Assembly (NCBI GenBank): GCA_947502765.1
Contig: CANNBA010000002.1
Coordinates: 1-64,000 of the forward strand
Reading direction: 5' to 3'
From: BACL11 sp945865535
Lineage (GTDB): Bacteria; Bacteroidota; Bacteroidia; Flavobacteriales; BACL11
DNA: 64,000 nt
The notes under the pieces were generated by a model. The model did not search any database. It was given only the letters and a program-made list of their open reading frames with translations, and was not told the DNA's origin. Positions 51,257-60,249 of this stretch are shown one piece after another; the first letter of the stretch is position 1, and each line of letters opens with the position of its first letter. Position numbers and translations under genes: made by a program.

Positions 51257-52537
51257 ATGAAAACGAATATCTTTTGGTTTAGAAGGGATTTGCGTTTAGA
51301 TGATAATATTGGACTTAATTCAGCTTTGTCATCAGGAAATCCTGTTTTAGGGATCTTTATTTTTGATGAGGATATTATAGAAAATTTACCTAATGATGAT
51401 GCGAGAATTAGCTTCATTTATCAAAAATTAGAAGAAATAAATAAAAGATTAAATAATGTTAATTCTTCATTGTTAGTTATTAAAGGTAAGCCTATAAATG
51501 TATTTAATAATTTAATAAAGGAGTATGAGATTGAAAATTTGTATTCCAATTTAGATTATGAGCCTTACGCAATTGATCGTGATAAAAAAATTAGTGATTT
51601 GCTGAAAAAAAAGAAGAAGCACCATTTTCAATATAAAGATCAGGTAATATTTGGACCAACAGAAATATTAAAAGAAAATAGTTTACCGTATACTGTTTTT
51701 ACTGCTTATAAAAATAAATGGCTTTCAAAATTTAAGCAAGCATCTATTTCTACTGAAATCTTTTTAGATTTTTCTAATTTTTTAAAAATTAAGAATCAAT
51801 TTCCGTTATTATCTGAGATTGGTTTTCTAAAGTCTAAAATTAAAGTAGTAGATTTTAACTTGGAATCGACACGTAATTATTCTAGCCAAAGAGATTATCC
51901 TTTCTTAAATGCAGGCACTTCATTAAGTGTTCATCTTCGCTTTGGAACTATTAGTATAAGGCATGTTATTAATTCGATACCAAATAATGAGACTACTTTT
52001 TTATCAGAATTAATTTGGAGAGAATTTTTTATGCAGATTTTATTTCACTTCCCATATGTGGTAAATTCAAATTTTAAAAAGAAATATGATAAGATACAAT
52101 GGAAAAACGATAAAAAAGATTTTCAAAATTGGTGTGATGGCAAAACTGGATATCCAATTGTAGATGCTGGAATGCAAGAATTAAAAATCACTGGCTATAT
52201 GCATAACAGGGCTCGCATGATTGTTGCAGGTTTTTTATGCAAGCATTTATTGATTGATTGGCGTTGGGGCGAAAGATATTTTAGTTTGAAACTATTAGAC
52301 TATGAGTTGTCTTCTAATAATGGCAATTGGCAGTGGGCAGCAGGTACTGGATGTGATTCTGCTCCATATTTTAGAATTTTCAATCCAATTACTCAGCAAA
52401 AAAGATTTGATAAAGATTTTATATATATTAAAAGATGGATTAAAGATTTTGATAAAGAAAATTATATTGAATCTATTGTAGAGCATGATTTTGCTCGTAA
52501 AAGAGCACTTCAAGCATATAAATTAGCTTTAGAATAG
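51257..52537 (+). CDS. Deoxyribodipyrimidine photolyase / cryptochrome family
   Basis: A 426-aa flavoprotein. The N-terminal antenna-binding alpha/beta domain opens TNIFWFRRDLRLDDNIGL. The FAD-binding helical domain contains LSELIWREFFMQIL, then YPIVDAGMQELKITGYMHNRARM, DWRWGERYFS and NNGNWQWAAGTG. These are the class I photolyase signatures. It repairs UV-induced pyrimidine dimers using blue light; a cryptochrome or (6-4) role cannot be excluded from sequence alone. It is 14 bp downstream of the SDR gene and convergent with the M42 peptidase. Confidence 0.93.
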   Translation: MKTNIFWFRRDLRLDDNIGLNSALSSGNPVLGIFIFDEDIIENLPNDDARISFIYQKLEEINKRLNNVNSSLLVIKGKPINVFNNLIKEYEIENLYSNLDYEPYAIDRDKKISDLLKKKKKHHFQYKDQVIFGPTEILKENSLPYTVFTAYKNKWLSKFKQASISTEIFLDFSNFLKIKNQFPLLSEIGFLKSKIKVVDFNLESTRNYSSQRDYPFLNAGTSLSVHLRFGTISIRHVINSIPNNETTFLSELIWREFFMQILFHFPYVVNSNFKKKYDKIQWKNDKKDFQNWCDGKTGYPIVDAGMQELKITGYMHNRARMIVAGFLCKHLLIDWRWGERYFSLKLLDYELSSNNGNWQWAAGTGCDSAPYFRIFNPITQQKRFDKDFIYIKRWIKDFDKENYIESIVEHDFARKRALQAYKLALE

Positions 52538-52572
52538 TTATTTACCAATAAACAATTTGGAGTTTACTATTG

Positions 52573-53496
52573 TTAAAGTTTTTCCAATAATTCTTTATAA
52601 AGATTAATCATAGATGTTATATCTTTTTTGTGTACTTTTTCATCTGGAGAGTGGACATGTTCTTCAGGTGCTCCAACAAAACACCAATCCCAAGGATAAT
52701 GACTTTTCTGTAATTCATTTCCATCAGATCCTCCGGCATTTTCTACTTCTAATTGAAAAGGTATTGTTGATTTCTTAGCAATAGCTATAATTTTATTTAC
52801 AAATGATTTTCTTGGAATTCCACTATCTCTAAGTGAGATAGCGCAACCTTTTGCGTGTTTTACACCATCAGTTACCCAAGTGATGTCAGAAATTAATGCT
52901 TGACTTACATTGTAAGTTTCATAAATAAACTTTCCTAAATAACCTGCTGAACCGCCTCCATGCTCTTCCCAAGATGAGAAAACAATAATTCCATTTTGAA
53001 GTGTTTTTGCTACCTCTAATGCGTTCCAAACTCCTAATCGGTTATCCATATAACAAGATTGAATAAAATTCTTATCTTCTCTAAAATTAACTTTAAAAGT
53101 AAGGGAGGTTCCTCTATCAATTTCTCTTTGAAAATCAATAAACATTTTTTGATTTTCTTTTTTGCCTTTATGGATGAGTTTTCCTTGAATTTTACCTTTT
53201 GAATCTTGTCCAACTAAAATAATTCCTTCAGTAGTTACAGGGCCTCCAATTTTTACAATTTCATTATTGTATTTTACAGTAAATCCAATTGAATCTAGAT
53301 GTGCAAAAATTGCAGTTTTTGGATTTTCCCCAAACACCATAATTAGATTATCCTGAAATCCATCTCCATAGTGTAAAATAGGTTTTACTTGCCAATCCTT
53401 TTTGTTTTTTTCAATGTAGTTTAATAAGAATTGAGTAATAGCAAACTCTTCTCCTGAAGGAGCGTGAATTTCACACAGTTGTTTTAGTAATTTCAT
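52573..53496 (-). CDS. M42-family (glutamyl aminopeptidase-like) metallopeptidase
   Basis: A 307-aa cytosolic zinc peptidase. Zinc-site motifs are present: AHLDSIGF (His, Asp), MDNRLGVWNALE, the catalytic pair in SSWEEHGG, ISDITWVTDG and the final histidine in EEHVHSPDEK. The family opening HAPSGEE is at the N-terminus. It is slightly shorter than many M42 enzymes (about 340-360 aa), mostly in the apical domain. It is monocistronic, with the 81 bp to the next gene free of features. Confidence 0.87.
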   Translation of the reverse strand: MKLLKQLCEIHAPSGEEFAITQFLLNYIEKNKKDWQVKPILHYGDGFQDNLIMVFGENPKTAIFAHLDSIGFTVKYNNEIVKIGGPVTTEGIILVGQDSKGKIQGKLIHKGKKENQKMFIDFQREIDRGTSLTFKVNFREDKNFIQSCYMDNRLGVWNALEVAKTLQNGIIVFSSWEEHGGGSAGYLGKFIYETYNVSQALISDITWVTDGVKHAKGCAISLRDSGIPRKSFVNKIIAIAKKSTIPFQLEVENAGGSDGNELQKSHYPWDWCFVGAPEEHVHSPDEKVHKKDITSMINLYKELLEKL

Positions 53497-53577
53497 TATC
53501 TATTTTTGATATATTTTTATAATATTAGAGGTTATTTGAAGACGCTTTCTGTTTCTTTATAAGTTCATTAAACATTA

Positions 53578-54438
53578 TTAGGAAAACAAGTAAATAGCAC
53601 AAATTGAAAGCAAGATACCAATCCAATTATTTTGAGTCAGCTTTTCTTTAAAAATTAGTAAACCAATGACAGAGGAAGAAACCACAACCCCCATGCTAAC
53701 AAGAGGGAAAACTTCAGCACTAGAAATATTAGGATCTTCTAATGCTTTTAAGAAAAAAACTAGAGAGAAAAAATTAGGAACACCAAAAATAACTCCCCAA
53801 AAAAGATTTTTTAGTTGTAATGGTTTTTTTGATGTTATTGATTGCCCTAACAGAATTAGAATTCCAGTAATACTAGCAAAAAAGAATAATACCATAAAAA
53901 ACAAATAACTTCCTTCTTCAGGAAATTTTTGCGCAAAATCATTAAAAATAGCATCAGAAATTCCTTGACCAATAAAAACCAGTACAATTAACCAAAGATA
54001 TTTCTTATTAAAATTTAATTTTCCTCCTGTTGTAGAAGATAAATAAATACCAATAATAGCTAAGAGAAATGCAATTCCTTTTAATAGATCAAAAGTGTTG
54101 CTTTTAGGGTATAGAAGTAGTGCTGCACCAACAGGAATAATTAATGACATTTTATTGGCAACTGTAGTAATAGAAATTCCAACTTTTTGGATTCCAAATG
54201 AATACAAGTTAAATACAATAAAAAATAGGGTACCGATAATTATTGCATGATATAGCCAAGAAACTTGTAATATGTAATCAAGTGAAAAATTAGTTTCTAA
54301 AAAAAGATAAGAACAAACTGCTCCAGTAAGATAGTTTGCAATTAATGCTTGTAAATTATCAACTTTATATTTCTGAAACATCTTAAATCCAATTATTAAA
54401 ATATTGAATAGGAGTATGGTGTAAATTATGTTAATCAT
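53578..54438 (-). CDS. EamA/DMT-family transporter
   Basis: A 286-aa inner-membrane protein with about ten hydrophobic helices arranged as two EamA repeats (residues about 2-135 and 140-286). The loop after helix 4 reads NKMSLIIPVGAALLLYPKS, and the second repeat contains SAEVFPLVSMGVVVSSSVIGLLIF, typical of drug/metabolite transporters. The substrate is unknown. The start overlaps the ribD 3' end by 8 bp, so it is translated together with ribD, which may hint at a link to riboflavin or its precursors, though this is speculative. Confidence 0.88.
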   Translation of the reverse strand: MINIIYTILLFNILIIGFKMFQKYKVDNLQALIANYLTGAVCSYLFLETNFSLDYILQVSWLYHAIIIGTLFFIVFNLYSFGIQKVGISITTVANKMSLIIPVGAALLLYPKSNTFDLLKGIAFLLAIIGIYLSSTTGGKLNFNKKYLWLIVLVFIGQGISDAIFNDFAQKFPEEGSYLFFMVLFFFASITGILILLGQSITSKKPLQLKNLFWGVIFGVPNFFSLVFFLKALEDPNISSAEVFPLVSMGVVVSSSVIGLLIFKEKLTQNNWIGILLSICAIYLFS

Positions 54439-55459
54439 TATAAAGTATTTTTAGATGATCAACTCCAATTTCTGCTTCTTCTCTTGTATTTCCTATAATC
54501 TTTGGAGCTCTTACTGCATGAATTAGATTTTCTTTTGTAGTAAAAATTCTTGCTTCATCCCACATACTGATATCAATAAAGGATTGTAAAGTTATTGTTC
54601 CCCCTTCAATTATAACAGATTGAATATTTTGTTTATATAATTCTTCTAATATATTTTTAATCAAGTTATTAAAATTAATTTTAATGTAATTGATATTAGA
54701 TTGAGTATCTGATTTTATGTGATTAAAGACAATAGTCCTAGCTTCATTATTGAATAGGTTTAACTCTTTTGAGAGTTTTAAATCCTTGTCAATCACAATT
54801 CGTATTGGATGATTTCCTTTTACTTCACGAACTGTTAGAGAAGGATTGTCTTTTTCAGCGGTAATTCTACCCACTAGAATTGCATCTTCTTCTGCTCTCC
54901 ATTTATGAACTATTTTCTTAGATTCACTAGAAGTCATCCAAAAAGGTTCGCTTTGATTATGAGGTGCTATAAACCCATCTTTACTTTCGGCCCATTTTAA
55001 TATAATGTAGGGCCTTTTCTTTTCCTGAAAAGTGAAGAATCTGGTATTAAGCTCTCTGCTTTCTTTTTCCAAAACTCCAAGAATAACTTCTAATCCTGCA
55101 TTTTGCAATTTCTCAATTCCTTTTCCTGAAACCTTATGATAGGTATCTAAACATCCGATAATTACTTTTGGTATTTTGTATTCAATTATATGATTAGAAC
55201 AGGGGGCTGTTTTGCCAAAATGAGCACAAGGTTCTAGATTTACATAAAGCGTGGATTTTTTTAGCAAACTTTTATCTTTTACGCTTGCAATTGCATTCAC
55301 TTCTGCATGAGAAAATCCATATTTTTCATGATACCCTTCACCTATTATTTCATTATTGTAAACAATAACACAGCCTACCATAGGATTGGGAGATACATTT
55401 CCTTTTCCTTTACTGGCTAATTCCAAACATTTTTGGATGAAAAACTCTTGTGTTTGCAT
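54431..55459 (-). CDS. ribD: Riboflavin biosynthesis deaminase/reductase RibD
   Basis: Bifunctional enzyme for the second and third steps of riboflavin synthesis. The deaminase domain (residues 1-145) has NPMVGCV, the zinc motif HAEVNAI and EPCAHFGKTAPC. The reductase domain (about 148-342) has RPYIILKWAESKDGFI, TSSESKKIVH and VIIEGGTITLQSFI. The length is typical. The -7 box at 55464-55471 ends 4 nt before the ATG, predicting a leaderless mRNA. It is divergent from prmC and overlaps the downstream EamA gene. Confidence 0.95.
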   Translation of the reverse strand: MQTQEFFIQKCLELASKGKGNVSPNPMVGCVIVYNNEIIGEGYHEKYGFSHAEVNAIASVKDKSLLKKSTLYVNLEPCAHFGKTAPCSNHIIEYKIPKVIIGCLDTYHKVSGKGIEKLQNAGLEVILGVLEKESRELNTRFFTFQEKKRPYIILKWAESKDGFIAPHNQSEPFWMTSSESKKIVHKWRAEEDAILVGRITAEKDNPSLTVREVKGNHPIRIVIDKDLKLSKELNLFNNEARTIVFNHIKSDTQSNINYIKINFNNLIKNILEELYKQNIQSVIIEGGTITLQSFIDISMWDEARIFTTKENLIHAVRAPKIIGNTREEAEIGVDHLKILYND

Positions 55460-55463
55460 GGCT

Positions 55464-55471
55464 CAAAAGTA
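55464..55471 (-). promoter_or_regulatory. -7 promoter box of ribD (leaderless type)
   Basis: The minus strand reads TACTTTTG, an exact TAnnTTTG match, ending 4 nt before the ribD ATG. Confidence 0.6.
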
Positions 55472-55481
55472 CTAAATTGAA

Positions 55482-55489
55482 TACATTTG
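55482..55489 (+). promoter_or_regulatory. -7 promoter box of prmC (leaderless type)
   Basis: TACATTTG, an exact TAnnTTTG match, ending 4 nt before the prmC ATG at 55494. With the ribD box it packs two opposite promoters into 34 bp. Confidence 0.6.
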
Positions 55490-55493
55490 TAGT

Positions 55494-56327
55494 ATGGAAA
55501 CACTTAGCAATATCATTCCTTACTTTAGAAAAGAATTAACTCCTATTTTTGAAGAAAGAGAAGTGATAAGCTGGGCGTATTTGAGTATTGAGCATGTTTT
55601 AGGTTATAATCGTTCTGATTGTATTATTCACCCAAATAAAAGAATTGAGGTCAAGATATCAGATAAGTTCCTACAAATTATTGAGGATTTAAAAACTAGA
55701 AAACCATTACAATACATTCTTGGTGAAACAACCTTTTATGGGCTTAAATTAAAAGTAAATGAATATACGCTTATCCCTAGACCCGAAACTGAAGAATTAG
55801 TAGCTTGGATTTTGCAAGAAGATTTTAAGTATGCAATAGATATAGGAACGGGTAGTGGTTGTATTGCTATTGCTTTGGCAAAATATTCTAATGCAAGTAT
55901 TTCTGCAATTGATATTTCAGCAAATGGTTTAAAAGTAGCTCAAGAGAATGCCGTTTTAAATAATGTGAAAGTAGTATTTATCCATCAGGACATTTTGCAA
56001 ACAAAAACACTTCCTAAAGTAAATTTAATTGTCAGTAATCCGCCTTATGTTTTGAATTCTGAAAAAGAAAGAATGCAGGAGAATGTTTTAGCATACGAAC
56101 CTCATTCGGCGCTTTTTGTTACTGATAAAAATCCACTTATTTTTTACAAGCAAATTGCTAATTTAGCTACTAAATCACTTACTAGTGGAGGAAAATTGTT
56201 TTTTGAAATTAACGAGCAGTTTGGTAATGAATTAATTGTAATTTTGACTAAGAGTGGTTTTGTTGATATTGAGTTGAAAAAAGATATAAACGATAGAGAT
56301 AGAATGATAAAAGCCATTTGGAAATAA
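55494..56327 (+). CDS. prmC: Peptide chain release factor N5-glutamine methyltransferase
   Basis: Methylates the glutamine of the GGQ motif in release factors. The 277-aa protein has the helical N-domain with RKPLQYILGE, the TLIPRPETEELV hinge, the SAM-binding IDIGTGSGCIAIALA and the catalytic NPPYVL. The length matches the family. The start is fixed by the -7 box 4 nt upstream and by the family N-terminus. It is followed by its own short gap and a further promoter box at 56329-56336. Confidence 0.95.
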   Translation: METLSNIIPYFRKELTPIFEEREVISWAYLSIEHVLGYNRSDCIIHPNKRIEVKISDKFLQIIEDLKTRKPLQYILGETTFYGLKLKVNEYTLIPRPETEELVAWILQEDFKYAIDIGTGSGCIAIALAKYSNASISAIDISANGLKVAQENAVLNNVKVVFIHQDILQTKTLPKVNLIVSNPPYVLNSEKERMQENVLAYEPHSALFVTDKNPLIFYKQIANLATKSLTSGGKLFFEINEQFGNELIVILTKSGFVDIELKKDINDRDRMIKAIWK

Positions 56328-56328
56328 T

Positions 56329-56336
56329 TATTTTTG
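56329..56336 (+). promoter_or_regulatory. -7 promoter box of the SnoaL-like gene
   Basis: TATTTTTG, an exact TAnnTTTG match, just after the prmC stop and 18 nt before the ATG at 56355. Confidence 0.5.
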
Positions 56337-56354
56337 AAAACATAAAATTATGAT

Positions 56355-56855
56355 ATGTCATTGCAAAATATAACAGAAAAAGAAGTGTTAGAAGCTCAAG
56401 AAAAATGGGCAAGTGGGGTTATTGATATAGGAAAGAAGTTTTTAGCAAAACAAGATTATGTATCTCGTGCTGAAATATTTCTTGACTCAACTTATGCTTT
56501 TAGTATGGGAGATGTTTTGTTTAAACCAACATTGGCCTCTGAAACACAGTTCAGATTAACCAAAAAAGCTGCATTATCTTATTTTGTATCAGGAGATTCT
56601 GATTTTAAGGAAGATATTGGTTTTGCTTTACTGAATTGGAAAACAATAAGATTTGAGAATAAAAGTATACGTATTGAAGGAAATATAGCAATGGCTATGG
56701 GTAATTATTTTATAACAAGAGATAATGTTGAAACAAAGGTTGAATATTCTCTTGTTTATAAAAAAGATGTTCAAGGTAATTTGCGTATTATTTTACACGA
56801 TTCTCATTTACCTTATGTTCGTGGCGCGTTTCAAGTTCAAATAAATGACAGATAA
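56355..56855 (+). CDS. SnoaL-like (NTF2-fold) protein
   Basis: A 166-aa cytosolic protein. An N-terminal helical segment is followed by strands with a conserved YAFSMGDVLFKPT loop, an FVSGD turn and AMAMGNYFI, ending in an acidic/histidine LHDSHLPY region. This pattern belongs to a SnoaL/NTF2-like family whose members are often labelled phosphoribosyl-AMP cyclohydrolase in databases. I think that label is wrong, since no HisI zinc motif is present. Its function is unknown. It overlaps ligA by 11 bp, so the two are translated from one message. Confidence 0.75.
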   Translation: MSLQNITEKEVLEAQEKWASGVIDIGKKFLAKQDYVSRAEIFLDSTYAFSMGDVLFKPTLASETQFRLTKKAALSYFVSGDSDFKEDIGFALLNWKTIRFENKSIRIEGNIAMAMGNYFITRDNVETKVEYSLVYKKDVQGNLRIILHDSHLPYVRGAFQVQINDR

Positions 56856-58836
56856 AGAACGTATAGCGTTTTTAACAAAGGAAATTCATTTTCATAACCA
56901 CGCATACTATGTTTTGGATACTCCTGAAATCTCAGATTTTGAATTCGATATATTATTAGTAGAATTAAAGTCTTTAGAGCGAGCCAATCCGCATTTAATG
57001 GATATCAATTCCCCTTCTCAAAGAGTGGGAGGAGCTGTTTTAGATGGTTTTAAGACGGTAAAGCATAAATATCCTATGCTTTCCTTAGGCAATACGTATT
57101 CTGCCCAAGAGCTGTATGATTTTGATGCTAAATTACGCAAACTTACAGATGATAATTTTGAGTATGTGTGTGAACTTAAATATGATGGAGTTTCTATTAG
57201 CTTAACTTATGAAAACGGGGAATTGACTCAAGCACTGACTAGGGGAGATGGAGTTCAAGGAGATGATGTGACTGCTAATGTTCGGACGATTAAGTCTATT
57301 CCATTAAAATTAATTGGTGATTTTCCTACTCAATTTGAGATAAGGGGAGAGATTTTCATATCAATTTCTGGATTAGAAGCTATTAATAAAGTTAGAATTG
57401 AAGAAGGTCTAGAACCGTATGCAAATCCTAGAAATACAGCATCTGGCAGTTTGAAGTTATTAGACAAAAATGAAGTTGCTAAGCGCCCTTTGGATTGTTT
57501 TTTCTATTATTTGTTAGGTGATAATTTGCCTAGTAGTAAGCATTATGATAATCTCAAAAAAGCACAAAATTGGGGATTTAAGATTCCTTCAGAAATCGAA
57601 AGTCATAAAAGTATAAATGGCGTATTAGATTTTATTACTAAATGGGATACAAAAAGACATGATTTACCTTTTGAAATTGATGGAATTGTAATTAAAGTAA
57701 ATGATATAAACTTGCAAGAGGAGATGGGTTTTACGGCCAAAAATCCTAGATGGGCAATTTCTTATAAATTTAAGTCTGAACAGGTAGCTACTAGATTAAA
57801 TGAAATTATTTATCAAGTAGGTAGAACGGGTGCTATTACACCTGTAGCTAATTTAGAACCTGTGCAATTAGCAGGCACAACTGTTAAACGAGCGTCTTTG
57901 CATAATGCCGATCAAATTGCTAAATTAGATATTAGAGAGGGTGATACTGTTTATGTGGAAAAAGGTGGAGAAATTATTCCAAAAGTAGTAGGAGTGGCCT
58001 TAAAAGATAGAGATTTGTTTTCAAAGCCAACAGTATATACTAAGTCCTGCCCTTCATGTAAAACAGATTTAATCAGAAATGATGGAAATACTAAGCATTA
58101 TTGTCCAAACTATGAGGGTTGCGCTCCACAAATTGCAGGTAAGTTTGAACATTTTATTAGTAGAAAAGCCCTTAATATTGATGGGCTAGGAGGTGAAACC
58201 ATTGAACTTTTAATAAATGAAGGCTTAATTAGAGAAGTTTCTGATTTATATCATCTTAAAAAACCTGATTTATTGCCACTTGAAAGAATGGCAGAAAAGT
58301 CCGTAGAGAATCTTTTGCTAGCAATAGAGGCTTCAAAAAATATTTCTTTTGAAAGACTTTTGTTTGGTTTAGGAATAAGGTATGTTGGTGAAACTGTTGC
58401 AAAAGTTTTAGTAAAACATTTCAAAACTATTGATTCTGTTATAGAAGCAGACTTTGAAATCTTAGTTGCTGTTGATGAGATTGGAGATAAGATAGCCCAA
58501 AGCGTTGTAGATTGGTTTTCAATTCAGAAAAATATAGATTTGATAAATACATTGAAATTAAGTGGCTTACAATTCACTTCTACTATTGAAGATACAACTC
58601 TATCAAGCAAATTAGAGGGAATGAAAATCATTGTTTCTGGTACTTTTCAAAAATACAGTAGGGTAGAGCTTAAAAAAATGATTGAAGATCATGGAGGAAA
58701 AAATGTCGGTTCGATATCAAAAAACACTACTTTTGTGTTAGCAGGAAATGATATGGGCCAAAGCAAAAAACAAAAGGCAGAAGACTTAGGTATTTTAATA
58801 GTAAATGAGGAAGAATTTTTAACAAAATTGAATTAA
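56845..58836 (+). CDS. ligA: NAD+-dependent DNA ligase
   Basis: Seals nicks during replication and repair using NAD+. The 663-aa protein has all domains: Ia at about residues 1-70 (HNHAYYVLDTPEISDFEFD), adenylation with Lys112 in ELKYDGVS, the OB fold (AITPVANLEPVQLAGTTV), the four-cysteine zinc finger near 405-430, helix-hairpin-helix repeats (FGLGIRYVGETVA) and a C-terminal BRCT domain (IVSGTFQKYSRVELKK). It overlaps the SnoaL-like gene by 11 bp and the DUF6913 gene by 1 bp. Confidence 0.97.
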   Translation: MTDKERIAFLTKEIHFHNHAYYVLDTPEISDFEFDILLVELKSLERANPHLMDINSPSQRVGGAVLDGFKTVKHKYPMLSLGNTYSAQELYDFDAKLRKLTDDNFEYVCELKYDGVSISLTYENGELTQALTRGDGVQGDDVTANVRTIKSIPLKLIGDFPTQFEIRGEIFISISGLEAINKVRIEEGLEPYANPRNTASGSLKLLDKNEVAKRPLDCFFYYLLGDNLPSSKHYDNLKKAQNWGFKIPSEIESHKSINGVLDFITKWDTKRHDLPFEIDGIVIKVNDINLQEEMGFTAKNPRWAISYKFKSEQVATRLNEIIYQVGRTGAITPVANLEPVQLAGTTVKRASLHNADQIAKLDIREGDTVYVEKGGEIIPKVVGVALKDRDLFSKPTVYTKSCPSCKTDLIRNDGNTKHYCPNYEGCAPQIAGKFEHFISRKALNIDGLGGETIELLINEGLIREVSDLYHLKKPDLLPLERMAEKSVENLLLAIEASKNISFERLLFGLGIRYVGETVAKVLVKHFKTIDSVIEADFEILVAVDEIGDKIAQSVVDWFSIQKNIDLINTLKLSGLQFTSTIEDTTLSSKLEGMKIIVSGTFQKYSRVELKKMIEDHGGKNVGSISKNTTFVLAGNDMGQSKKQKAEDLGILIVNEEEFLTKLN

Positions 58837-59387
58837 TGCAATTTATAGAAAATTTAAAACAAAAAGTTGGAAAGTGGGTTTTTCAAAGAGACCTTAAAAC
58901 AAATATGCGAACTAAGGAGGCTTGCAATCTTAAAGATGCAAAATCTATCGGTATTTTATATGATGCCACATCAGAAGAGCAGATTAAAGTAATTAAACCT
59001 TTTGTTTCCTATTTTTTTGATTTAAAGAAAGACGTAAAGGCATTGGGCTTTGTAAATTCAAAGCAATTATCTTATTGCCATGTCCCTAAGTTGCAGTATG
59101 ATTTCTTTTATAAAAAGGATTTGAATTGGTACTATAAACCACAAAATTACATTATTGATAATTTTATTAAAAAGGAGTATGATATTCTCATCAATTTATG
59201 TGATAGCAGTGTTATTCCTATAAAATATTTAGTAGCTAGTTCAATTGCACATTTTAAGATAGGAATTTATGAAGACAATTATGAAATTTATGATTTGATG
59301 TTATCTTTAAAAGATGATAAAAGCATGGAAAAATTGATGCATGAAATAAAACATTATATTAATTTAATTAATAAGAAAGATGGATAA
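58836..59387 (+). CDS. DUF6913 family protein
   Basis: A 183-aa soluble protein of a family confined, as far as I know, to Bacteroidota. It has no catalytic motif. Recognisable stretches are SIGILYDATSEEQ near residue 40, VKALGFVNSKQL, FYKKDLNWYYKPQN and the strand YDILINLCDSS followed by IKYLVASS. The fold looks alpha/beta. Its position between ligA and dapA, overlapping by 1 and 8 bp, is one I recall from other flavobacterial genomes, but no function has been assigned. Confidence 0.8.
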   Translation: MQFIENLKQKVGKWVFQRDLKTNMRTKEACNLKDAKSIGILYDATSEEQIKVIKPFVSYFFDLKKDVKALGFVNSKQLSYCHVPKLQYDFFYKKDLNWYYKPQNYIIDNFIKKEYDILINLCDSSVIPIKYLVASSIAHFKIGIYEDNYEIYDLMLSLKDDKSMEKLMHEIKHYINLINKKDG

Positions 59388-60249
59388 GGTTAAAGGTACA
59401 GGCGTTGCTTTAGTTACCCCTTTTAATAACGATAAATCGGTAGATTATAAAGGATTAGAAAATTTGTTAAATCATGTGATTAATGGTGGGGTTGATTATT
59501 TGGTTTTAATGGGCACTACTGGTGAAAGTACTACTTTATCAAAATCTGAAAGAATTGAAGTGGTTGATTTTTGCAAGAAAATAAATAATGGAAGATTACC
59601 TATTGTCTTAGGAATTGGAGGCAATAACACTATGCAAGTAGTTGCTGATATTAAAGCTGCAAATTTAGAGAATGTTGATGCGATTCTTTCGGTTTCCCCT
59701 GCATATAATAAACCTTCACAAGAGGGTATTTATCAGCATTATAAAATGATTTCAGAATCTAGTCCACTACCAATCATTGTATATAATGTTCCTGGAAGAA
59801 CTTCAAGTAATATATCTGCTGCAACTACAGTGCGATTGGCTAGTGATTTTAAAAATATAGTTGGAGTAAAAGAGGCTTCTGGAGATATGGATCAAATTAT
59901 GAAAATATTAAAAAATAAACCTGCTGATTTTGTGGTGCTCTCTGGAGATGATGGATTAACATTGCCTATGATATACATGGGTGCTGAGGGGGTAATATCA
60001 GTAATTGGTCAGTCGCATCCTAAAGATTTTTCTGATATGGTTTCCTTTGGTTTATCAGGACATAAGAAACTTGCAAATCAAATTCACTATAAATTGTATG
60101 ATTTTTATGGGCCTCTTTATGCAGAGGGAAATCCTGTAGGGGTAAAAGCATGCTTGGAAATGCTAGGAATTTGTAAAGCAGTTGTTCGCCTTCCGCTTGT
60201 TGAGGCAAGTAATACAATAAAAAATGAACTGACAAAATTATTACATTAA
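59380..60249 (+). CDS. dapA: 4-hydroxy-tetrahydrodipicolinate synthase
   Basis: First committed enzyme of the lysine/diaminopimelate pathway, condensing pyruvate with aspartate semialdehyde. The 289-aa TIM barrel has VALVTPFNNDKSVDY at the start, the MGTTGEST loop, catalytic Tyr135 in VYNVPGRT and the Schiff-base Lys164 in GVKEASGD. The length is normal. It overlaps the DUF6913 gene by 8 bp and the following gene by 1 bp, so it is in the ligA operon. Confidence 0.96.
   Translation: MDKVKGTGVALVTPFNNDKSVDYKGLENLLNHVINGGVDYLVLMGTTGESTTLSKSERIEVVDFCKKINNGRLPIVLGIGGNNTMQVVADIKAANLENVDAILSVSPAYNKPSQEGIYQHYKMISESSPLPIIVYNVPGRTSSNISAATTVRLASDFKNIVGVKEASGDMDQIMKILKNKPADFVVLSGDDGLTLPMIYMGAEGVISVIGQSHPKDFSDMVSFGLSGHKKLANQIHYKLYDFYGPLYAEGNPVGVKACLEMLGICKAVVRLPLVEASNTIKNELTKLLH

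Noticed and set aside
47950..52537. B12-dependent photoreceptor (CarH/LitR) system linking the riboswitch to the photolyase
   Set aside because: No MerR-type regulator with a cobalamin-binding domain is present, and a terminator separates the riboswitch gene from the photolyase unit.
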